A stretch of 64,000 bases of DNA from Haliclystus octoradiatus (GCA_916610825.1 OU744447.1:22698962-22762961), one strand, 5' to 3'; numbered from the stretch's first letter, positions 1 to 13,506 are shown. Numbers and translations are program-made. The notes: generated by a model from the letters alone, not told the origin.

Positions 1-869
1 TTAGTTGGTTTATTTGGTTTCAAGATGTATATAGTGTTATTTAAACCAGAGAAAAATATTAGCACCATGCGTTCCAGGAGTAGAACAAAATCTGGATATT
101 CTGAAGACATGAGTTCTTCGATTTGTGATGGTAAGCTACTACATACTGTAAGCACGATGATAAAAAATTTATTGAAGAGTGTAGTCTGATGAATAAGACA
201 TGACTTTCGAAATCCTAAGACATTTTCATTAGTTTGGATATTTTATTAATTAAGTTTGATCTATAAATCAGGAAAACTCTAATTTCTTCTCCAGCCTTTT
301 GAAATCTATGATTGAAGGAGACCCTGTGATGTAAGCCGATCACAAGGATACATTGAATAACTTATTGTTATTGTAAATATTTTAGCATGATTCAGTATAC
401 TGAATTTATTAAAGGCAATCATATTTTTAATGTGCAATTTCATCTTGGTTTTGACAAAAGAGCTTAAAACATGATCCTGCAAACATTCAAAATTTGTATT
501 ATACTTAATTGGTTGCTTTTTATGGAACAGATTGTAGATTCTGAGTTCAAAAAATTCATAAACTAGCATTTTGAAAGGTGCTCCGAAAATAACTCTTTAC
601 CATCATGCGTGCTTTAAATGTGTTTTGGTTACATTTCAGATGAAAGAAAGAAAATTTCTGGATCATCAATAACGTCTGCTGATCATATTATTAATCAGAC
701 AATAAATATTGCTTTAAATAAATTTATTGGCAAACAGAAAGATGCTAATCATATTATGAATGGAAAGATTTTAACTGATTCAAAAGTTAATAGCCCATGT
801 GTTATATTTTCAAATACCAGTAATGATATAATACACGATAGATCGCAAACAATAGTCACACGATGCTAG
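1..869 (+). CDS. Class C GPCR, probably metabotropic glutamate-like receptor, 3' end (partial)
   Basis: Two terminal coding exons of a gene that begins upstream of the window. Exon 1-130 is open from the first base and ends at a GTAAGC donor in phase 1. The last exon is 640-869, after a pyrimidine-rich TTTCAG acceptor, with stop TAG at 867-869. The first exon encodes a hydrophobic stretch followed by KMYIVLFKPEKN, the signature at the end of the seventh membrane helix in class C receptors; metabotropic glutamate receptors have close variants of P-K-x-Y/H-I-I-L-x-x-P-x-K-N here. The remaining roughly 110 residues form the cytoplasmic tail, rich in Ser, Thr and Asn, with no domain I recognise. 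In this family the tail binds scaffolds and carries phosphorylation sites. The class call is fairly firm. The choice of mGluR over other class C receptors is inference, because the ligand-binding part is outside the window. Confidence 0.62.
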
Positions 870-959
870 CAAATCGATGTGCAACAAGAATTTATGTACA
901 AAGAATTTCTTGTATAAATTATTTGTTTGAGTGTACATCAATGTCTGATTATAGCTCTG

Positions 960-1051
960 AATAAATTGTATATATACAGCAAAATTGTTTATATTTTGAA
1001 GGACGTGATTTTCAATACAAATTTTAATACTCTTGTATATTTATAAATAAA
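960..1051 (+). terminator. Polyadenylation signals of the class C GPCR gene
   Basis: Two AATAAA hexamers, at 960-965 and 1046-1051, lie 91 and 177 bases after the stop codon in AT-rich sequence. Either could direct cleavage of the upstream receptor mRNA. Confidence 0.5.
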
Positions 1052-1689
1052 GATTTATATTCTTAAATTTTATGAATTGTCCAAATGTGATTATTATTGT
1101 AGAAATATGGTTTCAGTGGTGTGTACATAATACTGTGAATAAGTTTTGCTGGCAAATGTAAATAGATATCGAAATATCTTTCAGGTATTGGCATAAATCT
1201 GATAAAATATATTTTGTACATTTTCTATGACACACATCTATTTTCGCTGTCTCTGTTTCATTCTCTTATGTTAATGAATATATTAAACAGCCTCGATGTA
1301 ACAGATTTAACGCAAACATACTAGCAATAAATCATGCAAACATGATTTACTACATCTACCAAAATTTACTACATTGAGAGGAGGGTAAAAGGTATTTTTT
1401 GGAAGCACATGGTCATGATTTTAGCTAATATTAAAACATGATTCATGATCATTTTCATCATTTAAGAGAAAACACTGATTTACTTCATTACGTTAGTTCA
1501 TTAGTAACCATTTGTCTGTAGGAATAAGAGATACTGTGGTATTGAGGTTGGTGTCCTGTGAAATTGGGATGTGATTAACAACGTACAGTAGAATGCGATG
1601 TAAGTAAATGTGTGGGTAAGTAACACACACAATTGGAAGTCCGGTATATTCAACTTGGCGTTGAACCACTATAAACAGTTCATGAATGT

Positions 1690-2060
1690 GCAATGGCCAA
1701 ATTCTCATTGACTGTTCATGAAAATGTTAATGTAAGGTGTTCATGAACTGTTTGTAGGTGTTCATGAATGTGCGTTAACTTTATGGATATTCGTTAATTA
1801 TCAGGCCAGTTACCGTGCATGAACAGTTTATCATGAAAACAGACCATTCAAAATTAATGAACAATTCATGAAAAGTAAGCCATTTAATTAATATCCATGG
1901 ACAGTTCATGAAAAGTAAGTCATTTAATTAATGTTCATGAACATTTCATGAAAAATTAATGAAAACAGGCCATTTAAAATTAATGAACAGTTTATGAAAA
2001 GTATGTCATTTAATTTACGTTCATGGACAGTTCAGGTGTTGATGAATGTGTGTAAAGTTC
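1690..2060. repeat. TTCATGAAC palindrome-rich repeat array
   Basis: About 370 bp contain more than a dozen variants of the palindrome TTCATGAA. Most sit in a degenerate unit of roughly 60 bp that alternates 'TTAATGAACA', 'TTCATGAAAAGTAAG' and 'CATTTAATTAATGTTCATG'. The units are direct repeats made of short inverted repeats. A related shorter patch recurs at about 33900-34255, so this is a dispersed family and not a purely local expansion. No coding potential. The rest of 1052-2675 is AT-rich 3' flank in which I see no gene. Confidence 0.6.
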
Positions 2061-2675
2061 ATGAATTCAGTAATTTTTTTCAGCTGTGTATACTTCCTGT
2101 TTTTCCAATAGCTGTCCTCACAGGCTTTTTCTACTTAATATTTTTGAACTTTCTGTTTTGGTAAGGTGAAATAATTTTTTTTTTAAATTTCATTGAGTTT
2201 ACAGGTTCTCACTATGGTTTTCAAATTTCTCTGGTTGTCGAGATTCAAGTATGGTTGAAAGTAGTAACATTTATTGCTGTCTGTCTGCAAATGTAATTTA
2301 ATTGTAACATCATTAGGTCAATTTTAACTTTGAAACCAGCAACACACGGTAATCTTATTGCTTTTTTTAGAATTTATATTTTCAAAATATTTTAATGAAT
2401 GGACAAAATGACAACTCATAGTTTTCACGACGGAAAATATTTTTTTGCGAAACATATCTCTGTACAATAAATATTTTATAATAATATATCTACCTTTTTA
2501 AATGTTACATTTCAAATCCTACAACTAAAATTTCATGTACAAATATTCTCAATCTTTTCTAAAAATTATTATAATAGCAAAATGTTTTTAATCAATATTT
2601 TGCATATTTGATATTACAAACAGTTGTAAGAAACCAGCTACTTACAAATACTTGTTAAATAATGTGTATATAGTT

Positions 2676-5600
2676 TCACACTTCTGTCTCTTTGAGATTG
2701 TTATGGATTTCTTCGAGTTGCAAACGAAGCATTGATTTGAACGATTCATATCTGGAGAAGCAAATAATATCCAATGTTTAGTTGCTTTCTATTTTCTATT
2801 CTCACCTCCACAGACTATTTTATTATTCTACATTAATGAATGTCCGATTTTTATATAAATATAAAGAAACTATAAATACTTTATAAAATAAATGTATCTT
2901 CGTCTTCACTAATATCACTGTTCGGTGAATATTATTAATATGATCTTCTTCAGGTTCATTCTTTGCATTGACGGGGCAGTTTGAACAATCGACACAGCTG
3001 CATTGGCTACCTTGGCAGCAGATAGATTTTTTGAGGACATACAGAGACCGCCAGGGGGCAACTTATCTTCGATTTTAAGCACATGTTTGCCACTTAGCCC
3101 ACAGCCGACCGTATGTAGGATATTGATTGACCATGCAAATTGAAGTTGACGATATTGTAATTTTATATAGTACCCCTTGATAACACTTAGCTTGATTAAT
3201 TTTCAACGTAATTGTAATTTTTCCCAGAGATTGCTTCTGCAGCCATTCAATTAAAAACTAAAACTTTTGAATGCTGTCAAGTTGAACAACGGACATGTAT
3301 ACATCTGAGAAAATTTTGGAAAATGATTTCAAAAAAGTTTTGGCCTTCCGAGCATCTTGTAAACTGTCGGATAGAAAATTGTTTGGAAAGGCTTTGAATT
3401 TCAAACACTCTTTATCATTTCCTGAGACATGACAAATTTTAAGTCTGAGGACAGGAATTCAAATATTCAAACCATTTTAATTCCAAAAATAGTCATTTGT
3501 AATGGAAAATATTTGAGGACAATACCAGCAAACATCACGCTAAAAGGTAAAAACTATTATAAGTATCTCAATTTACTTTGCTTTGATTCTATCAATTTCT
3601 CGCTCTTCTTCTTCAATAAATTTTTCATGGAATTTCTCTAAGACTGTCATTGAAAATTGTGCATACTGGGCAACCTATAACAGAGAGAGAGAGAAACAAC
3701 CTACAATTAGTATCATATTAAAGACCATAAAATGACCAGCAGCCTTTGCATATTTTTGTCTTCGAAAGTTGGACCCAGATTTCAATTACTCGTTTTCATG
3801 ATACACGGCCGCCTTTGTGTCTCCTTTGCACATCACACACACGATATTGTAAAACATTCGTAAAACGAACATGGAAGCATCTCTGCCAAGTTATTTATCA
3901 ACAAACTGGTTTGGAAAATTACAAGAGCAATAGAGGTGAACGCCGTAAGGGGCTTTAGAAGCTTGAAGAAATGTGCACCACGAAAATCAATTTACTTGCT
4001 ACTGGCGTCATACGAATTGAGGAAGGAAAACAGAGTTGAAAACTACAACTGAACTGGGACTGGACTGATTCAAAATTTCATGTTGGTGCTTACTTGATAC
4101 AGTCAAACTTGCTTAATATCCCCCCTCTGGTACAGATGAAAAGCGGGACATTAAGCGAGGTGGGATTACGAGAGTTTGTATGGAGAATGGAAAATAGAAA
4201 TCAGTTTTATGTGGGGATATTAAGCAAGGTGGGACATTGAAAGAGGGGATATTAACCGAGTTTGGCTGTACAAGAATATTGGGGATTGAAAGAACGGGAA
4301 GAGATTTTTTAGCATTCAAAATCGAAATTTATCATCGAAACAAAATGAAATTATAACACCAGGTGAATTCGTTTTTTAATACGGATACTTCGATCATTGA
4401 CTCCAAATTATGTTTGTAAACACGTAGGCTTCGTCTAAAAATAGTTAGTTACTTACCTATGTATGTTTTATATTGCATTGTTTTTCTGCAGTATATATGC
4501 ATGTAAATTGTAAAATTTAGAATCATATGAATTTATTTAGTGTTGATTTGAGAGTACATTTTATCCAAGTTGTTTTGATTTGCGTCAAACTTCTCAGACA
4601 GATAATCGGACTGTGACTCCCATTCCGCTATTTATTTGTGAGTCGTATACATTTGTTGGCTATCTATAGCCATAGACTTTGCGTTTCGACAAATGGGAAT
4701 TGAGATTTATCCAAAACTGAAAATGATAAACCAGACTATTTTCTCGAGCTTTTGGTTGTGTCTTTCCGTAGCAACAGCCACGAGGACAATGATCTGACGT
4801 GGGCGCCGATTTCAAAATGTGCGCTTGTTGTATCTATGCATGTCTTCTTCAACATCATTCATTAGATGAATGCTCAAATATAATTTGCTGGCTGTTGCTT
4901 GAATTGCAAACTGGAGTTCATGAAGTAATGGAAGTGATGTTTCTGCACATTTTAATAGCCACCTGTAAATACAATTGTATTACCTCGTGCGAAACTTCAG
5001 ATTGCCCATCTTTTTCCATGATAAACATTTTTGCAACATCCTGAAAATAAAAATAACTCTGATGAACATTTGCAGAAGAATGCATTATGTTATCAAAATA
5101 AGATATGAAATTATAAACATCATTTCCAGAATTAACTAGGATGTAAACCCATAATTTATATTGTCTGATAGTCTGTGTAGTTCTTTGAATACAGTGACAA
5201 TGTGTCAACATATGTTTGTCTCGTCTAGTATATAGAGAGTTTCAGATCCAAATGATGACGGCGATAAGCATCACATTATTTTGTATAAAGCCGCTCTATG
5301 GTGCCCGCACACCGTCATCTACTTTCATTTGCTTCAGATTTTACTTGATACGACGATGATCGATAAACCACTACAGTAATCTACTTTGAAAATGAAAACG
5401 ATTGCATTATACTTATATTATATAACTGGTATTTGAAAAAACAGTAAGAAAAGCATGGAATAGACGTTTGTGCACTGAAGAATGACATGTACAACATATA
5501 CACCTTTAGAATGTAAACAATCGAAATACACTAAATTGAAAATTCACAAGTATAACAAAATAGTGGTGCCTTGGTGAATTAAATTGATTTGTACGTTAGA

Positions 5601-8600
5601 TTAATCTTTTTTAGTCTTTTCTGTGCTGCAAAATTTTCCATGATACTTCTATAGTTGTCAATCAAGGTCTGTACTAACTTTTTATATGAAATTGAGGAGC
5701 TTTAAGTTTGTTTCAGTCCAATTGCCATATTCCTATAAATTCCACTCTCTCCATTGAGCCATGAACAGAAAGCCATGATCCAGGTTTATGAGCAAAAAGT
5801 TCATTAGCCAGCCACGCTATTTGCAAATGTTAACTCTAGCTTTTTCCCATATAAAATTGGTATTCCTGACTCTATCAGAGACTGGACTAATTTCAATAAT
5901 TTCAGACATTTCAAAAATGAATGTTAACGCAAATACAAAACAGTTTATTTCGAAAAGATAGATCGTCACTGCTGACGGTACTTTTTGAAAAGATTGTTGT
6001 TTATCAGCAACTGACGACGGTGGATTTAGAAGGTGATTCCTGCTAAATATGCGTAGAAGCGCCGCACATCAAAATACCATTGTCATCATTTGGATCTGAA
6101 ACTCTCAGATAATAATTTATCATCAAAGGTACACTACAATAGTCATTCATTACGAATGTCATAATACAGGTCAAACTTACGGGTTATGAGTTGTGCTATA
6201 AACTTGGATGGAAATGTTTAATTTGATATGAATCTGTCAAAAACGATGGTTGTTAACGTGGTTGATGTAAAATGGGAAGTTTGTATTGGTTTATCATTTT
6301 ACCAAAGGTGCATGCACGTAACTACTAGTTTATAGCAGAGAAACACATGCTTTGCTATAAAATAACGTATTTTTCCTTCCAAACTTTTTTGGATGATTTC
6401 ATCATGTAAATGTTTTCACATCTTTTTATTTTAAGGCTCTTGTCATAAAAATACGATAAAAACTGCACAGCATTACTTCTCTGTACAAAGAAAAGTAGCA
6501 ATTGATTCTTCTTCTACTTAAAAAAAACTTGAATGCAACTATTTGTTCCCCTTCCTTCCGAATTTATGCTGGCCTTCCGGGACTCTCAGTCCCAGAATCC
6601 TCCATTTTATCAAACAAACCCTGTGTATGTTTATAGGCTCTTCTGATCTTAGGAATGACTCTGCATGTCCACTCTGGTGCCTGACACTACCTCTGCACAT
6701 TGACCGTAGGTAAGATATACCCTTTAAATAGATATCAAGCAAGGCCGAGTTTACATGTATTGGGGTTTGAATCCTTAATACTATTTGGTCTATATGATTA
6801 TACTCTCTCACTTCAGGTGTTTACGAATAGCAACTAATAATTACATTGACTAACCTCACAAGGACCAAGTCGTAAACGTACAGCCAATGGACTATCGTCA
6901 GGCTGGAGTTGTTTAACAGCTGAAAGTAGACAATAGAGATTGAAATTAAAAATTGAACACATTTGAACGATTTTCTAACAATTTGAACGATTTCTAATCA
7001 TGATTAGGTCACTTAATAGTAAACCATAGTTTCACAAAACAGTATTGTTTGCTGTTGGTAATTTAATTGGTATTTGATTTTGTTGCAGGCCTACTTATAA
7101 ATCCATTCAAAACAGGTCAAACAAAGTTAAGGTCATCCGACTGTGTATGACTGTAGGTACAACTATCCTTGGCTTACATAAATCATTTTGTTGATTGAGA
7201 TTAATAATATAATATAATATGAGGTGAACGCATGTATGTGAGAGTGCTCAATGTTTGTTAAGACAGAGCATAATATAGAATAGACACAAAGATGAGGCAA
7301 AAGCCTTTTCCGTTGAAATTATAGATTCCGTTGATTGAGATTATAAAGTTATAAGAAATACTCACATCCACTTTCAAACACAGTGAACAAAGTATATTGA
7401 TCAGGTTTGTTGCGAATCTAAAAGAAAAAAAAAACGTAAATGTCAGCTAATACTATTGAAATGATAAACAATGTGGTAATCATAACAATTGTGCAGACTG
7501 GATGAGAGAAATAGTATTAAGATGCACACTGCATTCGGCCTGACAAAAAGAGAGATGTTATATTACCATTTAGCAGAAAAATATTTAGCAAATTTAAAAG
7601 TAATGTGTAGGCTACAGTACTTCAGATAATCGCACTACCTAAGCCGTATACAACTTTATCCTTGTTGCTCCTTTCTTGCGTTCACACCAGGGTCTGAATA
7701 AGTGGGGATTCCAGATAGACTAGATCAAAATTTTTAGGATTCCATTTTTAGGAATGGTTCACACCAGCAATATGTATGATTTGTAATACTGTAATGCAAA
7801 AATGAAAGAAGTGCAATATTTGTGTATAGTGTAGTGATCAGGAAAACTCTTGTGAAAACATAAGTGAACTTTTTTGTTGAGGAGATGATAGAAAATAAAT
7901 TGAACTGCTGCTCTAAGAAACTTTCTTGCACCTGCCAAGCTAGCCCCTTTGTCTCGTAAACATACAACAAGGATTTGAGAGAAATTGTGATATATATCTC
8001 CAAAAAAGAATAATGCTGATGAAAACAAGAAAATAGATAGGTACAAATTTACTTCATAATCGACATACCTGAAATTTTTTCAGTAACATTGTAACAACAT
8101 CATAAACTTTGACTCTATCAGTGATACGTATGGTTGTCGCGGAAGCATGAGGAGGTGTAAATTGCATATTCTATTGGAATAAAAATGGGATTATAAGGCA
8201 TAACAGTTCAACGTTATAATGACATACAGCTTCGTAGCAAAATTAGTTTGAAATTAAAAAAATCAAACCATACAGTCAAAGGAAAACATTGGTGTCAAAT
8301 GTTTCGTTAGGAATGCTTCAAATCCACTGCCTGAGAACACCATACCCCTCTACTTTGATACAAAACAATCCTGACTTCTACCAACTGAATTTGATCTACC
8401 AATCCAGTTTGGATAATATCCCTTCATTTGATGTTCAAACCTTTATTTAATACGTCTGCATACAACTGAATTCTATTTTAATAAAATGTAGGCATACTTA
8501 CATCAAGATGCTTGCCATTTCTTTTCAAAGCAGTACTTTGTGTTCGTTTGAGTTTTGCTGGATTAGAATCACTTGTGCTGACAAGAACAGCTGATTCAGG

Positions 8601-11600
8601 TCGTTGTTGTTTGTTAGCATATTGACTCTTGGCACGACGCACTGATCGGGCCTTCAAAGGAAATCAGAGTTTAAATTAATAATTGTAATAGAAACTGGAA
8701 AAAAACCTTGGCAAGAACTTTTAAGGAGTTATAAGCGGCAAATTCAAGATCTGTTAAGTGAAGCTGCCAGCACTTGATTGGCCAAATTTATTTGTTCCTT
8801 GAAAATGATTGCATTTAGAAATCTACTTCGAAATGAGAAAATATATCTGATAATGCTATTGTAAGGTCTGATTCATCGATTACAAAATTGAGAATCGAAT
8901 AGATAAATAATAAAAAACATTTATTTCTTTAGCAGTATTTCGTTGTTATTTATATTGTGTTCTGTTCAGTGTTTGGTTATTGTATACCTTCTTTATTGAA
9001 AACAAAGGTTCTTTGATTTGTTTCTATGCAATCTCACGTTCAATGAATAAGTAGTACATGATTGTATACATCGCAGAGCATTGTACTTTAACTCATGCTA
9101 ATTATTTGCCAAACCATTTATCACAATTTTTGACGCTCTCTGTTGCATGTTGCTCTCATGAAAAGATCATCACCATTTTAGCATCAATGATAAAAACATG
9201 CTTTAATTCATTCTGAATGAACTCTTGTCTGCGGTTAATCGATCCCACAAAAATCTGAATCGACCCACCACAATAATATTATCGATAATACGTACAATAA
9301 TTCCAACTATTTACCATTGGTTGAACAACTTTATTACAATTCTCATCCAATTTGATTAGAGATTTATTATTTGACCAAGAACAAGGGGGTTCAGGTTTGA
9401 AATTTCTCCAGTATGATACATCATTTTCTGATAATGTTACAGGTGACTTGAGGCCCCAGTAGACTTTGAGTTGACCTTCAAGGAAGAGTTCCTTTTTATC
9501 CTGTAAGAATTAATGAACAGTAAGCTACAATCTCATTGTACAGATTTAGTTGTGTTTGGTTGGCAGGACAGTTGACATGATTAGTCTACTATTAGGCGAT
9601 TTCACGATTTTATCATAAGTGAAACCAAAAAAACTGTAAAAAACTCACTTTATCTTATTTATGCATTTTGCAACTTTGTCATGGTCAGGGTTTGGCAAAA
9701 ATGTTAGCGTTCTGGATTCAGAGAACAATTTTAGCATTTTCTTCCAAACTACTTTGCTGTTGACTAATTGACTTTGCTCTAGCCCTAGGGGATTCTGAAG
9801 GTTCGATTAAACTTGTTTTAGCCTGGAAACCTAATTTCCTATCCATGAACCTTCAAATGATGTTTATTGGGGCCGTTTATTGACATTGCAACAGAAAAAG
9901 GTAAACCTTAACATCTAATGCAGTGAAGAAATGTGTGAATGATGATGAATAATTGAATATGTACATAGCAATAAGCATTTATTTTGGAAAGTAGTCCAGT
10001 TTCCTGGATGCATAGTTTCTGTGTAGCAAGGTATTATTACAAAATTATAGGCTAAATAAATTTATAATTCTTACCTCAAAACAACAGATCTGACAAGCCT
10101 TTTCTGAGTAGTATGTATTGTATGTTCGTAATTTTGGTATTAAAATGTTTCTAGTATGAAAAGAATATCAACAATCTCAATACATCGACTGTGAACCTGC
10201 GTCATGCGAACAGAGTTTTTTTATAAATGTTTACATCATTTTCTGGATAGATGATGACGATGATTGCCGCCGGTGAAAGTCAGACATGTCTACATACAAT
10301 CTACATAGCCTACCTATTACTATAACATTACATTTGATACCAAATGTAAGCCTACATCCAAACCTGCTACAGTGCCTATTTGTCTCTAGTGACCATTTCA
10401 GTAATAATGTAATTGTGTATACGTAAAATACTAAATACTGTTCTGCTGAATTGACTCTTAGGCTATTGATAGTGTCTGATTGCATAGATGGGCTTACATA
10501 TACCCATAGGTTTCACTGTAGATGTACTGTACTTGTATAAGATATAAACATCACTCACTAAAAATATGCCATCCTCTTATGCAATCAATTGTAGACTGCA
10601 AAAAATATATTTTGATGACGTAACTTCTATATTTAAAATGTAATGATCATATTTGAAAGACAAATAGCTTATTTGAGCTGCTCAAGTTTCTGAACTTGAG
10701 GTTCCAATCTTCTGACAAAGTTAAGAAGTCTAGTTTAGGGAATGCTAAATAACTCTATGAGGAAAAGCCAAATTGATAAATACCAAGTTAAAATCATTAA
10801 AAAAACTTTTTTAAAATTTAAAATTTTACGTTTCATCTAAATTAAAATTTCAAGATATTTGTTGTTAAAAATTAAGATTTGGATCATTATTGATTTTAAA
10901 AGTGTTCTGTGTCTCTATTTACCTTTTTGTTTCTTGTTCCTGTGTTAGTAAAGTAGTTTTTGAATTTTGTAGTTGAGGTGTATTAGATCTGGTCGCAAGT
11001 GGACTGAATAGCATACTATAACAAGGAACATTGCAAAAAGCCACTCCTTGATGCTAAAATCGAAACGAAGATACAGTTGAATTAGTTACATTGCCTTTAC
11101 CTCTGAAAGTAATACAATCATCATAGCATGACAGCTACATCTACACATGGATCACATTAAAACCATTGGATTTAATAGACATAAAAAAATCAATTGGAAA
11201 CTTGCTTGCTAAGCTTGCTAATTAGCAAGGCCTACAACCTAATCAAGTAATGTACATATCAGGCTTCGAAACATTTTTCACTGCCTGCAGCCACATAAAT
11301 TTTGCCTTAAAAATGCCTGTAAATATTTTACCAAAAATTTTTATGGTCAAGCAATTTGAACTTACCGCATTTATACAAGAGTAATTAATTAGTTTCATCC
11401 TTATGCACCTCTCATTTAGTTTCATTAATAAGCTTTATATGAATAATTTATAGATTAAGAATAGAGTCTACCTACATTTAATTTTAGAAAAATGTGCCTG
11501 CAGGAATTTAATTGTTTAATAATTGTGCCTGCTGCCGCCAGTCCTGGTGGTCCCAACATTTTCTACCCCTGGTACATAAAAATATGTAGTTAATGTATCT

Positions 11601-13506
11601 GGTTTGAAATGTATAACAACCTGAAACAGTTATCGCATATGGGTTATAATTTTGGATGGCCAATAAAAAGATCCAGGATGATGAGAACAAATTTTATTAT
11701 CATTTATACACCTAAGTAGTTTGACAGCTAGACAGACTTGACTTGAAGGTAAATATTTGAGAACCAGATGGGTGAATGTGGGCTGCACTGGACCAATTTT
11801 CTTGGACATGTTGCTGTTTTCAATAATAAAGAGTCAGATTTATGAAATTTGGTGACATCATGGTTTTTACATGATTTGGAATTTTCCACGCATTGCATGG
11901 TAATTATAAGGAGAAAATAAATTATGTGAATGAAAATATTTCTTTTTATGCAGATTTCAGGAACTTTCAAATATCTACAGTAATAGATCTTTTACCATTT
12001 CATGATTTTGTTCTAACATTGCCTGGATCTTGGACAATGTTAGACAAAAGGAATCCTTATCTTTCAGGAAACACTTCTTTTGGAAAAAGCTTTAATGTTT
12101 TTGCCCGTTGGACAATATATCTATAAAACTGTTAGTTTAGAGACCAATGTTTTTAATTGTATATGTACTGATAATCCAAATACAGCTGATTACATAGCGT
12201 CCTTGAGTTTTGAGATTTCTTAAAAACTGTTTTCATATAACTTACCGTTGAGAACATGCCAGTTTTCAGCGTATTTGAACATGCTTCACATCGCCTTGTT
12301 GTGGTATTATCCCACCTATCATTTTCTTTGGATTTTAAACACGAAGTTCCTAATAAACAATTATACATACAATTAATGGTTTGCTTTGAAACATATAGAA
12401 TTAATAAATAAAATTACCTTGTGCAATGTAAGATCATACAAGCTTAGCTATCTGTTATCATGTCATTTGAAAATTGATCTTAATTGGACAGAATTGTTTT
12501 CAATTTTTTATTGATGAAAAGTTTATGATTTTGTTGAGGTAATAAGAAAATCAGGAAAATAACATATTTGTATTTAGCCTACTACAAAATGCTTCCAACG
12601 ATTTACCCCCTACATTTACAAAACACTATTTATCACACTTGCGAAGCAGCAATATTCTTGTCTGGATAAGAAATCCTATAAAGATTATATATTATGGGGG
12701 ATGTTGAGAAGAAGTTTTGCAGAGTCTAGATTGCAATTTACAGTTTATACAAAACATTCAAGATTGATGCAAATTTCAGTCAAAAGAGCAATCTGTCGGT
12801 CTGTTTGATAAGTCATGCCCTATATATCTTAGTTCCCTATGGATGGTGCATGTTCGCGTCAGCAGGCTATGTAAATATTACTGCAGTGCACTCAGACGAT
12901 CCAGGCATAAAATTTTGAAGGAGACCAACATTTTATTTCTAAATCGAAATTTTTTGTTTTTTTGTTTCCTTATTTCTTGTTATTCTCTCACTCTCTGCAA
13001 AACGGGGCAATTAAGAGAACAATGTGAACAATTTGAAACAATGTGAAATAAAATCAATGAAAAGAACTCTTTAATACTTTAATACTTTGATAGTCTCGGC
13101 ATGGGGATGAGTCCTGGTGATTTCTGATACATGAGAAATACAAATTTGATGTAAAATTATAACTTAATTCAAAAGATTGATTTTATAGTTTTTATTAGGC
13201 AATATGTCATTTAGGATGCTCGGTAACTCAATCATAAATAAATAATCAATGCATACCTCTGGCCCGATATTTTATCAACTCTCCATTGACTTTTTTCTCT
13301 TCTAGTTCCTTTGCAATGCGCTTTGCCTCAAATAATAAATGAACAGCCTTTGTGTACCGCGGCTCTGTTGCAGGCAAATTTCGTATCTGTAAAGGTGAAT
13401 TTGGTGCACTCTTTGAATGGAAACTCTTGACCCGTCGAGGTAAATGCAGATTTGTTCTTTTCACCGAAACAGGCTTCCCGCATTCATTGTGATACACAGT
13501 AGGCAT
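2676..13506 (-). CDS. RASSF: RASSF2/4/6-type Ras-association protein with N-terminal LIM-like module
   Basis: Twelve coding exons join in frame: 13506-13257, 12349-12246, 11053-10923, 10150-10075, 9500-9315, 8651-8502, 8170-8069, 7417-7366, 6919-6855, 5040-4984, 3674-3577, 2751-2676 (448 residues). Exon 4/5 has KLRTYNTYYS followed by ELFLEGQLKVYWGL, as in vertebrate RASSF2/4/6. Residues about 305-392 form the Ras-association domain (LLKKFQIRNKPDQYTLF, then VRLRLGPCE and MFIMEKDG). Residues about 398-442 form the C-terminal SARAH helix (EEEEREIDRIK...), which in the family pairs with Hippo/MST kinases. The N-terminus carries CEAC (104-107) and CNVPCY (125-130), the second half of a LIM finger as in CRIP proteins. 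The expected first-finger W-H-x-x-C reads W-D-N-T-T, and only one Cys (C9) precedes it. Vertebrate RASSFs lack LIM; I recall the fly homologue having one. Start chosen at the first ATG after the acceptor at 13517. Expected role: cytoplasmic Ras/Hippo adaptor. Confidence 0.88.
2752..3576. other. Last RASSF intron
   Basis: Mostly AT-rich noncoding sequence. Minus-strand 2974-3029 has an open cysteine-rich stretch (pattern C-C-x4-C-x-C-x3-C-x2-C) without a start codon, described under findings. I see no other structure. Confidence 0.4.
4100..4268. mobile_element. 169-bp MITE, TA target duplication (pogo/Tc1-mariner-like)
   Basis: The ends are inverted repeats of about 24 bp: CAGTCAAACTTGCTTAATAT at the left, and the reverse complement of CAGCCAAACTCGGTTAATAT at the right, flanked on both sides by TA. 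The body repeats 'GATATTAAGCAAGGTGGGA' themes. CAGTCAAAC-type ends with TA duplication are typical of pogo/Tc1-mariner derivatives. A partial second copy lies at 46548-46700. It sits in an intron of RASSF. Confidence 0.7.
5235..6106. mobile_element. 872-bp nonautonomous DNA transposon with about 25-bp TIRs
   Basis: Left end GAGAGTTTCAGATCCAAATG is matched in reverse complement at the right end (6082-6106), and the match continues into ATGAC. The interior is noncoding. The flanking bases do not give a clear target duplication, so the superfamily is unassigned. It lies in the RASSF intron between 5041 and 6854. Confidence 0.6.
9590..9800. repeat. Possible decayed transposon fragment in a RASSF intron
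   Basis: 'GGCGATTTCACGATTTTATC' followed by AAGTGAAACCAAAAA resembles the left end of the element at 56523. CCCTAGGGG at about 9782 resembles its outermost bases. The similarity is imperfect, so this is a weak call. Confidence 0.25.
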
